This document shows positions 8,241 to 17,148 of a DNA stretch of 64,000 bases, one piece after another. Numbering within the stretch: position 1 is the stretch's first letter; each line of letters opens with the position of its first letter. Source of the DNA: Allobosea sp. Tri-44 (GTDB lineage: Bacteria; Pseudomonadota; Alphaproteobacteria; Rhizobiales; Beijerinckiaceae); assembly GCF_004123845.1 (NCBI RefSeq), contig NZ_NBDP01000064.1:62001-126000 (forward strand). The letters are read 5' to 3'. Under the pieces are notes generated by a model. That model made no database searches. It worked only from the letters and a program-made list of their open reading frames with translations, and was not told the origin of the DNA. The position numbers and the translations under genes are program-made.

Positions 8241-9133
8241 GCCTGCAGCCCGGTGGCGAGCCGGGTCACGCCAGCGACGAAGGCGTCCTCGGGCGTAGTC
8301 AGCGCATGATCCAGCCCGGCAGCCGCGAGCGCCCGGCCATAGCTCTGTGCCAGAACGCCATCGGCGACGAGATGGAGATTGGCGAGGCCGCCGAACAAGG
8401 CGCGGGCGCCTTCGATCTCCTGCGCCACCAGCAAAGCGGAGAGATAGGAGCCGACCGCGCCGCCAGCCATGCGCCCGCCGAGGACATCGCTGCGCGCGTG
8501 GAATGCGGCGTTGAGCAGGCCTCCCGGCCGCTTCGCAGCGGCGAGCCCGCGTCGAGCGCCTTCGGCCGCGTCATCACCCGCAGGCTCGCTCGCCAGCCGC
8601 GCCAGGATCGAATGCTCGCGTAAGAGGCCATAGACCTCGCCGGTCATGAAGCTGGCGAAGCGGGTGATGCGGCCGCCCTCAACCTGCGCCCATTTCGAAT
8701 GGGTGCCGGGCAGGCAGGCGATGCCATCGGTGAGGCCAAGGCCGACGATCAGCGTCTCCTCGCCGCGCATCACGTCAGAGGCGCCCTCATCACAGGATAG
8801 GCCGGGCAGGACGGTCGCTTGCGTGCCGTCGTCGAGCGTGACGGCCAAGCCGGCTGCGGCGATCGCCTCGGGGCTCGCCGGGCAAGCGACATAGGGCGCC
8901 TCGACCCAGCCATTGCGGCTGCCAACCATGCCGGCGAGCAGCACCGTCGCATCCGGGCGCGCCCGGCGGAATTCTCCGGCAATCTCGGCGAAGGCAGCCG
9001 GAAAGCCGCCGGCCGGCACCGACTGGATGCCACGATCGGCGCTGCGCTTGCCCTGCACCGTACCATCCTCACCGATCAGGAAGGCGCGAGCGCGCGTCGT
9101 GCCCCAGTCGAGCGCGATCAGGGGTTTCGGCAT
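8237..9133 (-). CDS. dgoK: 2-dehydro-3-deoxygalactonokinase (KDGal kinase)
   Basis: 298 residues. The N-terminal LIALDWGTTRARAFL is the ASKHA phosphate-binding motif of DgoK. MVGSRNGWVEAPYV and GLSCDEGASDVMRGEET, with the LPGTHSKWAQVEGGRI loop, are the family's strongest signatures. It phosphorylates 2-keto-3-deoxygalactonate in the De Ley-Doudoroff galactose route. The usual partner aldolase (dgoA) is not beside it. It is first gene of a two-gene unit with the ribokinase; the divergent aldose epimerase (starting 9383) would fit the same sugar pathway. Confidence 0.92.
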   Translation of the reverse strand: MPKPLIALDWGTTRARAFLIGEDGTVQGKRSADRGIQSVPAGGFPAAFAEIAGEFRRARPDATVLLAGMVGSRNGWVEAPYVACPASPEAIAAAGLAVTLDDGTQATVLPGLSCDEGASDVMRGEETLIVGLGLTDGIACLPGTHSKWAQVEGGRITRFASFMTGEVYGLLREHSILARLASEPAGDDAAEGARRGLAAAKRPGGLLNAAFHARSDVLGGRMAGGAVGSYLSALLVAQEIEGARALFGGLANLHLVADGVLAQSYGRALAAAGLDHALTTPEDAFVAGVTRLATGLQA

Positions 9134-9382
9134 GGCAGGCTCCGGCGGGATGCATGCCTCATCCGATATCCCGGCCGAGGCGAAGCGAAGGGGCCGGGAA
9201 TCTCCCCGGCCAGCGCCCCCGGGTCAAGCCCGGCGGCGGCTGATCTGATTGCATTGAGCGCGAGGCTCTTGACGATGGCGTCGGCGAGCGCAATCGAGAC
9301 GAAGAAGGCAGAACGCGGCCTTCCGGCGTCAGCATGGCGCTCGCTGGCGCCGCAAAGCGTAGATCGCCTGAAGGACACCACA

Positions 9383-10267
9383 ATGCTTACTCTCTCGGCG
9401 GGCCGCTATTCGGCCTGTGTCGCCCCGGAAGCCGGCGGCATGATCGCCGCGCTCGACTGGCAGGGGCCGGACGGCGAAACGCACCCGCTCCTGCACGTAC
9501 CGGCCGGGCTCGCGCCACAGACAGAAACACCCAACAAGTTCGGCGCCTGGGCGATGCTGCCCTTCGCCAACCGCGCCTTCGACAGCCTGGTCGACGACGG
9601 CCATACCCGGTTCACCGTACCGCCCAACAATCCTGCCGGCACGATCCATGGCTTCGGCTGGCAGTCCGTCTGGCAGGTCGAGCAGCAGGACGCCGGCCAT
9701 ACCGTGCTGGTGCACCGGCGTAATACCGGCCCCGATCCCTATCGCTACCTGGCAAAACAGGAGATCCGGCTCGACGAGAACGGTATGACCGTCGTGCTCT
9801 CGCTGACCAATGAGGCCGACCAGGCCCTGCCCTTCGGCATGGGCCTGCATCCCTGGTTTCCCTCCGCCGCCGACACGCGCCTGCGCATGAGCGCCACGGG
9901 CGCGCTGATCTTCGGCGACTTGTTCCGCGCCAGCGGCACGCAGGCCTTCGCCGATGGCGGCCCCTATGCCGACAATCCCGTCTTCGCCACCGGCGCGGAG
10001 AGCGCCTGGAGCTTTCTGGGCTGGGGCGGGACGGCCCGGATCGAGACGCCCTCGACCGGGCTCGCCATTACCGTGAGCGCGAGCGAGAGCCTGCGCTGCC
10101 CGGTCGTCTGGGCGCCGGCCGGCGCCGATTTCCTCTGCGTCGAGCCACAGAGCCACGCCTCCGGCGCACCGAGCGAAAAGATCGTGCGCGAAGTCTCGCC
10201 GCTCGCCCGGCTTCAGCCGGGCGAAACGCTCAAAGGCTGGGTGCGGATCGCGGCGGGCGCGATCTAG
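9383..10267 (+). CDS. Aldose 1-epimerase (GalM family)
   Basis: 294 residues from the ATG at 9383, which has AAGGA seven bases upstream; the open frame upstream of this overlaps dgoK in antisense and is discarded. Features: an early PNKFGAWAMLPFANR substrate-binding arginine segment, the TIHGFGW and LPFGMGLHPWFP motifs (the catalytic His pair), and FLCVEPQSHASGAP holding the catalytic Glu. It interconverts sugar anomers. It is convergent with the L,D-transpeptidase gene; the two stop codons share a CTAG at 10264-10267. Confidence 0.9.
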   Translation: MLTLSAGRYSACVAPEAGGMIAALDWQGPDGETHPLLHVPAGLAPQTETPNKFGAWAMLPFANRAFDSLVDDGHTRFTVPPNNPAGTIHGFGWQSVWQVEQQDAGHTVLVHRRNTGPDPYRYLAKQEIRLDENGMTVVLSLTNEADQALPFGMGLHPWFPSAADTRLRMSATGALIFGDLFRASGTQAFADGGPYADNPVFATGAESAWSFLGWGGTARIETPSTGLAITVSASESLRCPVVWAPAGADFLCVEPQSHASGAPSEKIVREVSPLARLQPGETLKGWVRIAAGAI

Positions 10268-10902
10268 CGCCAGCCCGGCCCCGTCACCGGCTGGAAGCCG
10301 ATCGCGCCGGCCGGGATCGCCGGCCTGAGCAGCATCTGCTCCCGCGCCTCGCCCCAGGCCGGTCCCTGGCGCTGCTGCTTGGCGGTCAGCACCGCCTTTT
10401 GCGTCTTGATCTTGGCCTTGGCGATCTTGTGCTTGGAGCCGGAGGACGCCTTGGCGAAGCGCGAGAGATTGTCCGGCGCAGCGCCGTTCAACGCGATGCG
10501 GGTGCTGCCGGCGCCGTGTTTCTTGACCAACGCAAAGAGCTTGGCGGCGTTGGCGGGATGCAGGCGAATGCAGCCATGCGAGGCCGGGCGGCCAAGTGCG
10601 CCGACGGCAGTGGTGCCGTGGATGGCATAGCCGCCGCGGAAGAACACCGCATGGGGCATCGCGCCACCATATTTGCGGGAATACCAGCTGCGCTCGAGCC
10701 GCGTCGGGCGATAGACGCCATTGGGCGAGTGGAAGCCCTTGCGGCCAGACGAGATCGCCCAGCTATGGACCTCGCCATCACTGGTGGCAACGCTCATGCG
10801 CTGGGCGACGATATCGACGCGGACGTCGAGCTTGGCCTGAGCCGAGGCAAGCCCAGCAAGTGACGCGCATAGAAAGGCCAGAATGCCGAGAAGGCGATAC
10901 AT
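10264..10902 (-). CDS. L,D-transpeptidase (YkuD domain)
   Basis: 212 residues from the ATG at 10900-10902, with AGGAG seven bases upstream. A signal peptide of about 22 residues ends ASAQA. The YkuD catalytic motif is complete: His95 in AIHGTTAVG, then RPASHGCIRLH with Cys111. It forms 3-3 peptidoglycan cross-links or attaches proteins to peptidoglycan in the periplasm. The C-terminal 75 residues are basic and Lys/Ala-rich. An in-frame ATG 25 codons upstream is rejected because it would bury the signal peptide. Confidence 0.93.
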   Translation of the reverse strand: MYRLLGILAFLCASLAGLASAQAKLDVRVDIVAQRMSVATSDGEVHSWAISSGRKGFHSPNGVYRPTRLERSWYSRKYGGAMPHAVFFRGGYAIHGTTAVGALGRPASHGCIRLHPANAAKLFALVKKHGAGSTRIALNGAAPDNLSRFAKASSGSKHKIAKAKIKTQKAVLTAKQQRQGPAWGEAREQMLLRPAIPAGAIGFQPVTGPGWR

Positions 10903-11085
10903 GACGCGACTCCTGAACGACGCAACCTGAAGAATCGGCTCTTTGGTTGCTGCCGCTCGGGCGCGTGCGCCCATCATGCGAAGTCAGCCCCGGCCTTGCC
11001 CTAAAGGAATCCCGAGGGGTCGGCGCTTGTAAAGCTGAAACCGCTAAAATGGTTTCCAATCGCCGGCTGCGGCGCTGCCGACTCG

Positions 11086-12645
11086 CTAGTCGACAAACAC
11101 CATCCAGGCCAACAGCGCCGCGATCAGCCAGAGCGCCCAGTTGCCCCAGCGATTGCGCGCTGCTTCCGCCCGGCCAATCGCCTGCACGCTGGCCTCGTCG
11201 AGCGAGAAGCCGTGGCGCGAGGAATCCTCGAGCTGGCCGAGGACACGCTCGGCCCGGCCCACCGTTTCCGGCAGGTTGGCGAGGCTCGCCGCCAGGGTCC
11301 GCACGCTGCGGCCGGCATCCTCGAGCTTGCCGATCGGGCCGAGATTGCGGGTCAGCCAGTCGCGCACCACCGGCTCGGCCGTGGTCCACATGTCGAGATG
11401 GGGATCGAGGGTGCGGGCAACGCCTTCGACGACCACCATGGTCTTCTGCAGCATGACGAGCTCGGTGCGCGTCGCCATGTCGAACAGGCCGGTGATCTCG
11501 AACAGGAGCGTCAGCACCTTCGCCATCGAGATCTCGTCGGCGCGCTTGTCGTGGATCGGCTCGCCGACGGCGCGGATCGCCTGGGCGAAATCGTCGACCG
11601 AATGATGGGCCGGGACATACCCGGCCTCGAAATGCACCTCGGCGACGCGCCGGTAATCGCGCGTGATGAAACCGAACAGGATCTCGGCGAGGAAGCGCCG
11701 CTCCTTGTGGCCGAGCCGGCCCATGATGCCGCCATCGACCGCGACCAGCCGGCCCTGCGCATCGACGAACAGATTTCCGGGATGCATGTCGGCGTGGAAG
11801 AAGCCGTCGCGGATCGCATGCTTCAGGAAGGACTGGATGACGTTGCGGCCGAGCCCGGCCAAGTCGTGACCGGCGGCGCGCAGCGCCTCAACATCGGAGA
11901 GGCGGATGCCGTCGATCCATTCGTCGACCAACATCTCGCGCGCGGTCAGCTGCCAGTCCGGCGCCGGTACGCGGAAATCGGCGTCCTCCCTGGTGTTCTC
12001 GGTGAACTCCGAGAGCGCCGCCGCCTCCAGCCGCAGGTCCATCTCCATGGTGACGGACCGCGCCAGCGTCTCGACGATGGCGACGAAGCGCAGGCGGCGC
12101 GCCTCGGGCGAACGCGCTTCCGCCAATTGCGCGCCGAAGCGCATGGAAGCGAGGTCGCGATGGAAGCGGTCGCGGATGCCGGGCCGGAGAATCTTGACGG
12201 CGACCTCGGAGCCGTCCTTGAGGCGCGCGCGGTGAACCTGCGCGATCGAGGCGGCCGCGACCGGCTCGCTGAAGTCGACGAAGATCGCCTCGACCGGCTT
12301 GCCATGGGCCGCCTCGATCGCGGCGCGCGCCTGCGCCATCGGGAACGGCGCCATCCGGTCCTGCAGCGCCGAGAGGTCCTCGGCGATCTTCATGCCGACG
12401 ACGTCGGGCCGGGTCGCCAGGAACTGGCCGAACTTGACATAGGACGGGCCGAGCCGCGTCAACGCCGCGGCAAGACGTGTCGCGGAGGAGCCGGCGCCGC
12501 GGCGCTCGATCAGCCGGCCGAGCGCGATCAGCGCCCGCGCCGCCGGCGGCAGCACGGACGGATCGACCAAGGCGAGCGCACCTTCGCGCGCCAGCACGAA
12601 GCCGACCCGTGCCGAGCGGGCGAGATGGGCGAGGGCAGAGATCAT
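11086..12645 (-). CDS. ubiB: UbiB, ubiquinone biosynthesis protein (atypical kinase)
   Basis: 519 residues. The UbiB/ADCK signature KFGQ (Lys71-Gln74, within SYVKFGQFLATRPD) and the kinase-like VAVKILRPG, HADMHPGNLFV (catalytic HxDxHPGN loop) and VDGGIMGRL (DFG-like) motifs are all present. The C-terminal hydrophobic segment should anchor it in the inner membrane. UbiB acts as an ATPase that helps handle ubiquinone precursors and is often annotated as 2-octaprenylphenol hydroxylase. It lies 34 bases downstream of ubiE on the same strand, the standard operon. Confidence 0.96.
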   Translation of the reverse strand: MISALAHLARSARVGFVLAREGALALVDPSVLPPAARALIALGRLIERRGAGSSATRLAAALTRLGPSYVKFGQFLATRPDVVGMKIAEDLSALQDRMAPFPMAQARAAIEAAHGKPVEAIFVDFSEPVAAASIAQVHRARLKDGSEVAVKILRPGIRDRFHRDLASMRFGAQLAEARSPEARRLRFVAIVETLARSVTMEMDLRLEAAALSEFTENTREDADFRVPAPDWQLTAREMLVDEWIDGIRLSDVEALRAAGHDLAGLGRNVIQSFLKHAIRDGFFHADMHPGNLFVDAQGRLVAVDGGIMGRLGHKERRFLAEILFGFITRDYRRVAEVHFEAGYVPAHHSVDDFAQAIRAVGEPIHDKRADEISMAKVLTLLFEITGLFDMATRTELVMLQKTMVVVEGVARTLDPHLDMWTTAEPVVRDWLTRNLGPIGKLEDAGRSVRTLAASLANLPETVGRAERVLGQLEDSSRHGFSLDEASVQAIGRAEAARNRWGNWALWLIAALLAWMVFVD

Positions 12646-12679
12646 GCGGGGAGGCGGCTGGTCGACATGGCTGGTGCAG

Positions 12680-13441
12680 TCACAGCTTCCAGCCGGAATG
12701 CAGCGCCACGACGCCGCCGGTCATCGGCGTGAAGCTGGCGCGGCGGAAACCCGCCTCGGCGATCATGTTGGCGAAGACCTGCGGGCGCGGGAATTTGCGG
12801 ATCGACTCGACGAGATACTGGTAGGGCTCGGCCTCCCCCGTCACCATCCGGCCCATCGGCGGGATGACGTTGAAGGAATAGGCCTCGTAGACCTTGTCGA
12901 GCAGCGGCACATCGACATGGCTGAATTCGAGGCAGAGGAAGCGGCCGCCGCGCTTCAGCACGCGATAGGCCTCGGCCAGCGCCTTCTCGATGCGCGGCAC
13001 GTTCCGGATGCCAAAGGCGATCGTATAGGCGTCAAAGGACGCGTCCGGTAGCGCCAGCTCCTCGGCATTGCCCTGGACGAAACGGATGCGGTCGTCGTCG
13101 CGAAAGCGCTTCTGCGCCCGCTCGCGCCCAACGGCCAGCATCTCGGCATTGATGTCGAGCACGGTGACCTGCGTCTGCGGTCCGCCCTCCTCCAACACCT
13201 TGAAGGCGACGTCGCCGGTCCCTCCGGCAACGTCGAGATGGTGGAAAGGCCGGTCCCGCGGCGGCTTCAGCGCGGTGAGCAGCGCCTCCTTCCAGGCGCG
13301 GTGCAGGCCCGCCGACATCAGGTCGTTCATCAGGTCGTAGCGGCCGGCGACCTTGTGGAAGACATCGTCCACCTTGGCCTGCTTCTCGCCGAGCGGCACG
13401 TTCTCGAAGCCGAAATGGGTGGTGTCGGAGGCTGCTGTCAC
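12680..13441 (-). CDS. ubiE: UbiE, ubiquinone/menaquinone C-methyltransferase
   Basis: 253 residues from the GTG at 13439-13441. It has the SAM-binding motif LDVAGGTGDVAFKV, the UbiE signatures YDLMNDLMSAGLHRAWK and EFSHVDVPLLDKVY, and ends in the conserved GGVVALHSGWKL. It methylates the benzoquinol ring in ubiquinone synthesis. The start is uncertain: no good ribosome site precedes the GTG, and an ATG 26 codons further upstream (13519) is possible, but homologues normally begin a few residues before THFGFENV. It is divergent from mutM. Confidence 0.94.
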   Translation of the reverse strand: MTAASDTTHFGFENVPLGEKQAKVDDVFHKVAGRYDLMNDLMSAGLHRAWKEALLTALKPPRDRPFHHLDVAGGTGDVAFKVLEEGGPQTQVTVLDINAEMLAVGRERAQKRFRDDDRIRFVQGNAEELALPDASFDAYTIAFGIRNVPRIEKALAEAYRVLKRGGRFLCLEFSHVDVPLLDKVYEAYSFNVIPPMGRMVTGEAEPYQYLVESIRKFPRPQVFANMIAEAGFRRASFTPMTGGVVALHSGWKL

Positions 13442-13536
13442 GGTTGGGCCGCTCTTGTGTTCGGGTGAGGCGATGAATAGCGAAAGGCTGGGCCGTTGTC
13501 GCGGGCCCTCTCGACGCATGCTGAAGAGCCGATGCC

Positions 13537-14427
13537 ATGCCTGAACTTCCCGAGGTCGAAACCGTCCGGCGCGGGCTCGAACCCGCCATGCTCGGCGAGC
13601 GCTTCGCCAGGATCGAGCAGAACCGGCCCGATCTGCGCTTCCCCCTGCCCGAGCGCTTTACCGAGCGCCTGACCGGGCGGCGGATCGAAGCCCTGTCGCG
13701 GCGGGCGAAGTACCTGATCGCCGATCTCGACGATGGGCAGGCGCTCGTGATGCATCTCGGCATGAGCGGGCGCTTCATCGTCGAAGCGCCCGGCACGCCA
13801 CCGACCGAGCCCGGCGCCTATTACAACGAGATCGGCCGGCACCTCATCCACGATCATGTCGTCTTCCATCTCGGCTCGGGCGCGCGCGTCACCTACAACG
13901 ACGTCCGCCGCTTCGGCTTCATGGACCTCGTACCGCGCGCCGCCCTCGAAACCTCCAAACACTTTGCCGGAATGGGCATCGAGCCGCTCGGCAACGAGCT
14001 TTCCGGCGAGCTGCTGGCGAAGCTGTTCTCCAGAAAGATCGCGCCGCTGAAGGCCGCCCTGCTCGACCAGCGGCTGATCGCGGGCCTCGGCAACATCTAT
14101 GTCTGCGAGGCGCTGTTCCGCGCCGGCCTGCATCCGGAGGCCGAGGCTGGGTCGCTGGCGACGCCGACCGGCAAGCCGCGCGAAAAGGCGTATCTCCTGG
14201 CGCAGATCATCCGCGATGTGCTGGAGGAGGCGATCGCCGCCGGCGGCTCGACACTGCGCGACTTCGCCCATGCCGACGGCTCGCTCGGCTATTTCCAGCA
14301 TCGCTTCAAGGTCTATGACCGCGAGGGCGACCCTTGCGTCACGCCAGGCTGCGGGCATCCGGTCAAGCGGCTCGTCCAGTCGGGCCGCTCGACCTTCTAT
14401 TGCGAGAGCTGCCAGAAGCGCGGCTGA
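13537..14427 (+). CDS. mutM: Formamidopyrimidine-DNA glycosylase
   Basis: 296 residues. It begins MPELPEVETVRRGLEP, so the catalytic Pro2 and Glu3 are intact. RRAKYLIADL gives the conserved Lys, LGMSGRF and AGLGNIYVCEALF are family motifs, and the C-terminal zinc finger has four Cys (CVTPGCG and FYCESCQKRG). It removes 8-oxoguanine and nicks the backbone. It lies divergent from ubiE, as in many Hyphomicrobiales, and is followed 21 bases later by a kinase-like gene. Confidence 0.97.
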   Translation: MPELPEVETVRRGLEPAMLGERFARIEQNRPDLRFPLPERFTERLTGRRIEALSRRAKYLIADLDDGQALVMHLGMSGRFIVEAPGTPPTEPGAYYNEIGRHLIHDHVVFHLGSGARVTYNDVRRFGFMDLVPRAALETSKHFAGMGIEPLGNELSGELLAKLFSRKIAPLKAALLDQRLIAGLGNIYVCEALFRAGLHPEAEAGSLATPTGKPREKAYLLAQIIRDVLEEAIAAGGSTLRDFAHADGSLGYFQHRFKVYDREGDPCVTPGCGHPVKRLVQSGRSTFYCESCQKRG

Positions 14428-14448
14428 GCGCTTCTTCCGAGGATCGAC

Positions 14449-15030
14449 ATGCCCGACGCCGTTCGCCCGCCAGGAAAGATCATCCTCCTCAACGGTGCCT
14501 CGAGCAGCGGCAAGTCCTCGCTGGCGCGCGCCGTCCAGGCCCGGATCGAGGAGCCGTTCTGGCACATCTCGATCGATCATCTACGCGATGCCGGCGTGCT
14601 GCCGACGGCGCGCATCCGTAGCGGCGAGTTCCAGTGGGCCACGATGCGCGACGCCTTCTTCGAAGGCTTCGAACAGTCGGTGCTGGCCTATGTCCACTGC
14701 GGCAACAACCTGATCGTCGAGCACATCATGGAAAACCGCGACTGGCTGTTGCGGCTGGTGCATCTGCTCGCGGAGCAGGATGTCTTCTTCGTCGGCCTGC
14801 ATTGCGATCTCGCCGAGCTGGAGCGTCGCGAGATCGCGCGCGGCGACCGGAAGGTCGGCGACGCCCGGCGCTACTATCACCAGATCCACAGCTACTGCCT
14901 CTACGATGCCGAGCTGGATTCGGCGTCTCGGCCCGAGGTCAATGCTGACAGGCTGATCGCCGCCTGGCGCTCGCGCGCGACGCCTTCTGCGTTTCATCGC
15001 CTGCTCGCCGGCACCGAGCCGTCGCGTTGA
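14449..15030 (+). CDS. Chloramphenicol phosphotransferase-like P-loop protein
   Basis: 193 residues. The P-loop GASSSGKSSLAR lies near the N-terminus after a KIILLN beta strand. The DHLRDAG segment, the EHIMENRDW strand and the CDLAELERREIARGDRKVG segment are typical of the CPT-like family (PF07931-type). The Streptomyces founder phosphorylates chloramphenicol; most proteobacterial members have no known substrate, so resistance should not be assumed. It is in the same direction as mutM with a short gap. Confidence 0.8.
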   Translation: MPDAVRPPGKIILLNGASSSGKSSLARAVQARIEEPFWHISIDHLRDAGVLPTARIRSGEFQWATMRDAFFEGFEQSVLAYVHCGNNLIVEHIMENRDWLLRLVHLLAEQDVFFVGLHCDLAELERREIARGDRKVGDARRYYHQIHSYCLYDAELDSASRPEVNADRLIAAWRSRATPSAFHRLLAGTEPSR

Positions 15031-15041
15031 CGCGTCAGGAA

Positions 15042-15515
15042 TCACGCCGTTTCGATGAAGCGTGCGAGGTTCTCCAGCGTCGAGCGCAGGCCGGCATCGT
15101 GATCCTCCTTGGCGATGCCGGCCGGTACGTTCTCGCAGAGGATCGTCACCTCGGTCCCGTCGCGGACTTCTTTGAAGCGCCAGGTCATCGTCATCGTGCC
15201 GGCGAGGGCGGGATCGTCCGAGACGAAGCCGACTTCCCAGACGATGCGCTCGCCCGGCACCAGCGCGACGAAGCGACCCTCGACGATATCGCTGTCGGCA
15301 CTGGCCTTGCCGGGCGCACCAGCCGGATCGTCATAGGTCAGGACCATGCGGTAGCTGCCACCGGGATGCGGCTCGAAGCGCTCGATCTTCGCCCGCATCC
15401 CCTTGGGAGGCAGCCATTTGCTGAGTGCGGCGGAATCGGCGAAGGCGTTGTAGACCGCGCCGGGCGAGGCCTTGACGAGGCGCGAGGCCGTATCAATTCG
15501 AGTTTTACCGGTCAT
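15042..15515 (-). CDS. SRPBCC (AHSA1-like) family protein
   Basis: 157 residues from the ATG at 15513-15515, preceded by GAGGAGG. START-like ligand-binding fold: the SRLVKASPGAVYNAFADSAALSKWLPPKG opening, the GSYRMVLTYDD strand, VPGERIVWEV and a C-terminal helix ending LENLARFIE are typical of the activator-of-Hsp90 homologue group. Ligand and role are unknown. It lies 69 bases downstream of the LysR regulator stop's opposite neighbour region; it is in the same direction as that LysR gene, which is upstream of it. Confidence 0.85.
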   Translation of the reverse strand: MTGKTRIDTASRLVKASPGAVYNAFADSAALSKWLPPKGMRAKIERFEPHPGGSYRMVLTYDDPAGAPGKASADSDIVEGRFVALVPGERIVWEVGFVSDDPALAGTMTMTWRFKEVRDGTEVTILCENVPAGIAKEDHDAGLRSTLENLARFIETA

Positions 15516-15583
15516 GCGCACCTCCTCTTCGGCCGCCATCCCTGATCAACGCGCAAAATGGCCCCAGGGGACCAACGGCGCGG

Positions 15584-16441
15584 TTAGCTTCGCACCACGC
15601 TCCTGAATGCCGCCGAAAGCGCGGCGAGCGCGTCGCGCGGGCGCCCGTCCCTGATCCGCGTGTGAAGCAGGATCGGCAGGCGCGGCAAATCGGGCAGCCC
15701 GAGCCTCGGCCCGACATCGACCGCGCCGAAGGGCAGCATGCGCGGTGCCAGGGCCGCGACGCCGAGCCCGGCGGTGACGGCAGCCACAACCGCGGTAACC
15801 CCGCCTCCGACGAAGATTTCCGTCCAGGGCACGCCTGCCGCGTCGAGGAGCTGCCCGGCCATCACCCGCACGCCGCAAGGTTCGGCCATGGTGGCGACCG
15901 GCAACGGCTCGCCCGGACGATGCTGCCAGGCCGGCGCCGCGAACCAGCCGAATTTCTCGTCCGCAAGATGCTCGCCATCGCTGCGCCCGGCATGCAGCCG
16001 CACAATCACCGTGTCGAGCTCGCGCCTGTCGAAGCTCTGGAGCAATTCGCTGGATGTGCCGATCCGGATCTCGATCACCAGCTGCGGGTCCTGCGCATTC
16101 ATGCGCGCGATCAGCGCCGGCAGCTCGGGCCCCGCAACATGATCGCTGATGCCGATGGTCAGGCGCTCCCGGGCCGGGACGAAGGCGGACAGCGCGCGAT
16201 CGTGCACCTCCAGAAGCTCACGGGCATGATCGAGGAAAGCCGCGCCACGCGCCGAAAGCTCGACATGCCGCGGCGTCCGCTCGACGAGCCGGCAATCCAG
16301 CCGCTCTTCGAGGCGCTTCAGCTTCAGGCTGACGGCAGCCTGCGTCGTCCGCATCGACTCGGCCGCCCGCGTGAAGCTGCCGAGATCGGCGATGCGGACG
16401 AAAGCCTGGACGGAATCGAGATCGAGCGGAGGCTTCATCAT
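15584..16441 (-). CDS. LysR family transcriptional regulator
   Basis: 285 residues. The N-terminal winged helix-turn-helix runs from LDSVQAFVRIADLGSFTRAAE through TQAAVSLKLKRLEERLDCRLVERTPR (about residues 8-58). A periplasmic-binding-like effector domain follows, with the GVRVMAGQLLDAAGVPWTEIFVGGG segment. It is divergent from the NTF2-like gene and likely controls it from the 130-base spacer. It is a paralogue of the LysR at 46183-47049: the DNA-binding helix differs at a few residues only, and the two effector domains share the pattern 'VPW-x-E-x-F-x-GGG'. Confidence 0.93.
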   Translation of the reverse strand: MMKPPLDLDSVQAFVRIADLGSFTRAAESMRTTQAAVSLKLKRLEERLDCRLVERTPRHVELSARGAAFLDHARELLEVHDRALSAFVPARERLTIGISDHVAGPELPALIARMNAQDPQLVIEIRIGTSSELLQSFDRRELDTVIVRLHAGRSDGEHLADEKFGWFAAPAWQHRPGEPLPVATMAEPCGVRVMAGQLLDAAGVPWTEIFVGGGVTAVVAAVTAGLGVAALAPRMLPFGAVDVGPRLGLPDLPRLPILLHTRIRDGRPRDALAALSAAFRSVVRS

Positions 16442-16457
16442 TTTCGTTCGTTATTAC

Positions 16458-16482
16458 TGATATCGATTTCAATAGCATATCA
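16458..16482. promoter_or_regulatory. Candidate LysR operator
   Basis: Inverted repeat TGATAT, 13 bases, ATATCA in a local AT-rich island between the LysR start (16441) and the NTF2-like start (16572). Position, symmetry and AT content fit a LysR-type site. A similar island precedes the paralogous LysR gene. Confidence 0.45.
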
Positions 16483-16571
16483 AAATCACGATGCGCTCTC
16501 TACCGTCGAACCTGCTCGAACGCTTTTCGTGACGCCTGCGCCGACCGTGGGCCTGACAATGGGAGCTTGCG

Positions 16572-17030
16572 ATGACGGTGATGACCAAGGAGCCCGCAAT
16601 GCACGATCGCCCCGAGAAGGCGGCATCGGCCCAACCAACGGTCGACCGGTCATCGGTGCTGGAATTGACCGAGGCGATCCTGAAATACTTCGACCTCATG
16701 TACGACTGCGACACGTCTCGCTTCGAGCAGACGTTCGCGCCAACGGCCCAGTTGCACGGCTTTCGCGACGGCAAGATGATGGCATGGCCCACCCGGACCT
16801 ACCGCGACATTCTCGACAAGCGTCAATCGCCGAAATCGGTGAACTCCGCGCGCAAGGACGAGATCCTGCTCATCGACTTCGCTTCCACGACTCAGGCCAT
16901 GACGAAGGTGCGGCTGAGGGTCAATACGATGGTGTTCGTGGATCATCTGACCTGGCACCGGATCGACGGCACCTGGCTGGTCACGTCGAAGGGATTCCAC
17001 GTCGAATCGCAGGACGGCCCGCCGATCTAG
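16572..17030 (+). CDS. NTF2-like / lumazine-binding-type protein
   Basis: 152 residues. The SVLELTEAILKYFDLMYDCDTSRFEQTFAP opening, the FRDGKMMAWPTRTYRDILDKRQSP segment and the alternating strands up to WHRIDGTWLVTSKGFHVES match the SnoaL/NTF2-like 'putative lumazine-binding' group (PF12893-type). Members bind small ligands or act as small enzymes, but the ligand is unknown. The start could be the second ATG (MTKEP) or the third (MHDRP). It is probably the target of the divergent LysR regulator. Confidence 0.75.
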   Translation: MTVMTKEPAMHDRPEKAASAQPTVDRSSVLELTEAILKYFDLMYDCDTSRFEQTFAPTAQLHGFRDGKMMAWPTRTYRDILDKRQSPKSVNSARKDEILLIDFASTTQAMTKVRLRVNTMVFVDHLTWHRIDGTWLVTSKGFHVESQDGPPI

Positions 17031-17148
17031 AGCACTGAGTCGAGCTGCTTGCGCCCAGGCTCGCATCGCGCCGTGCGCCCGCGCGCATGGACCGCGGCCC
17101 TAGGCGTCGCTATTCGTGGCCGAGATACAGCGCATCCGGGAGGCCGCC

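Noticed and set aside
9134..9382. Remnant gene between dgoK and the aldose epimerase
   Set aside because: Short frames exist on both strands but show GC-repeat composition and no family motif; probably spacer.
14449..15030. Chloramphenicol resistance gene
   Set aside because: It is only CPT-like; most family members in proteobacteria have no shown antibiotic activity and the context is not a resistance island.
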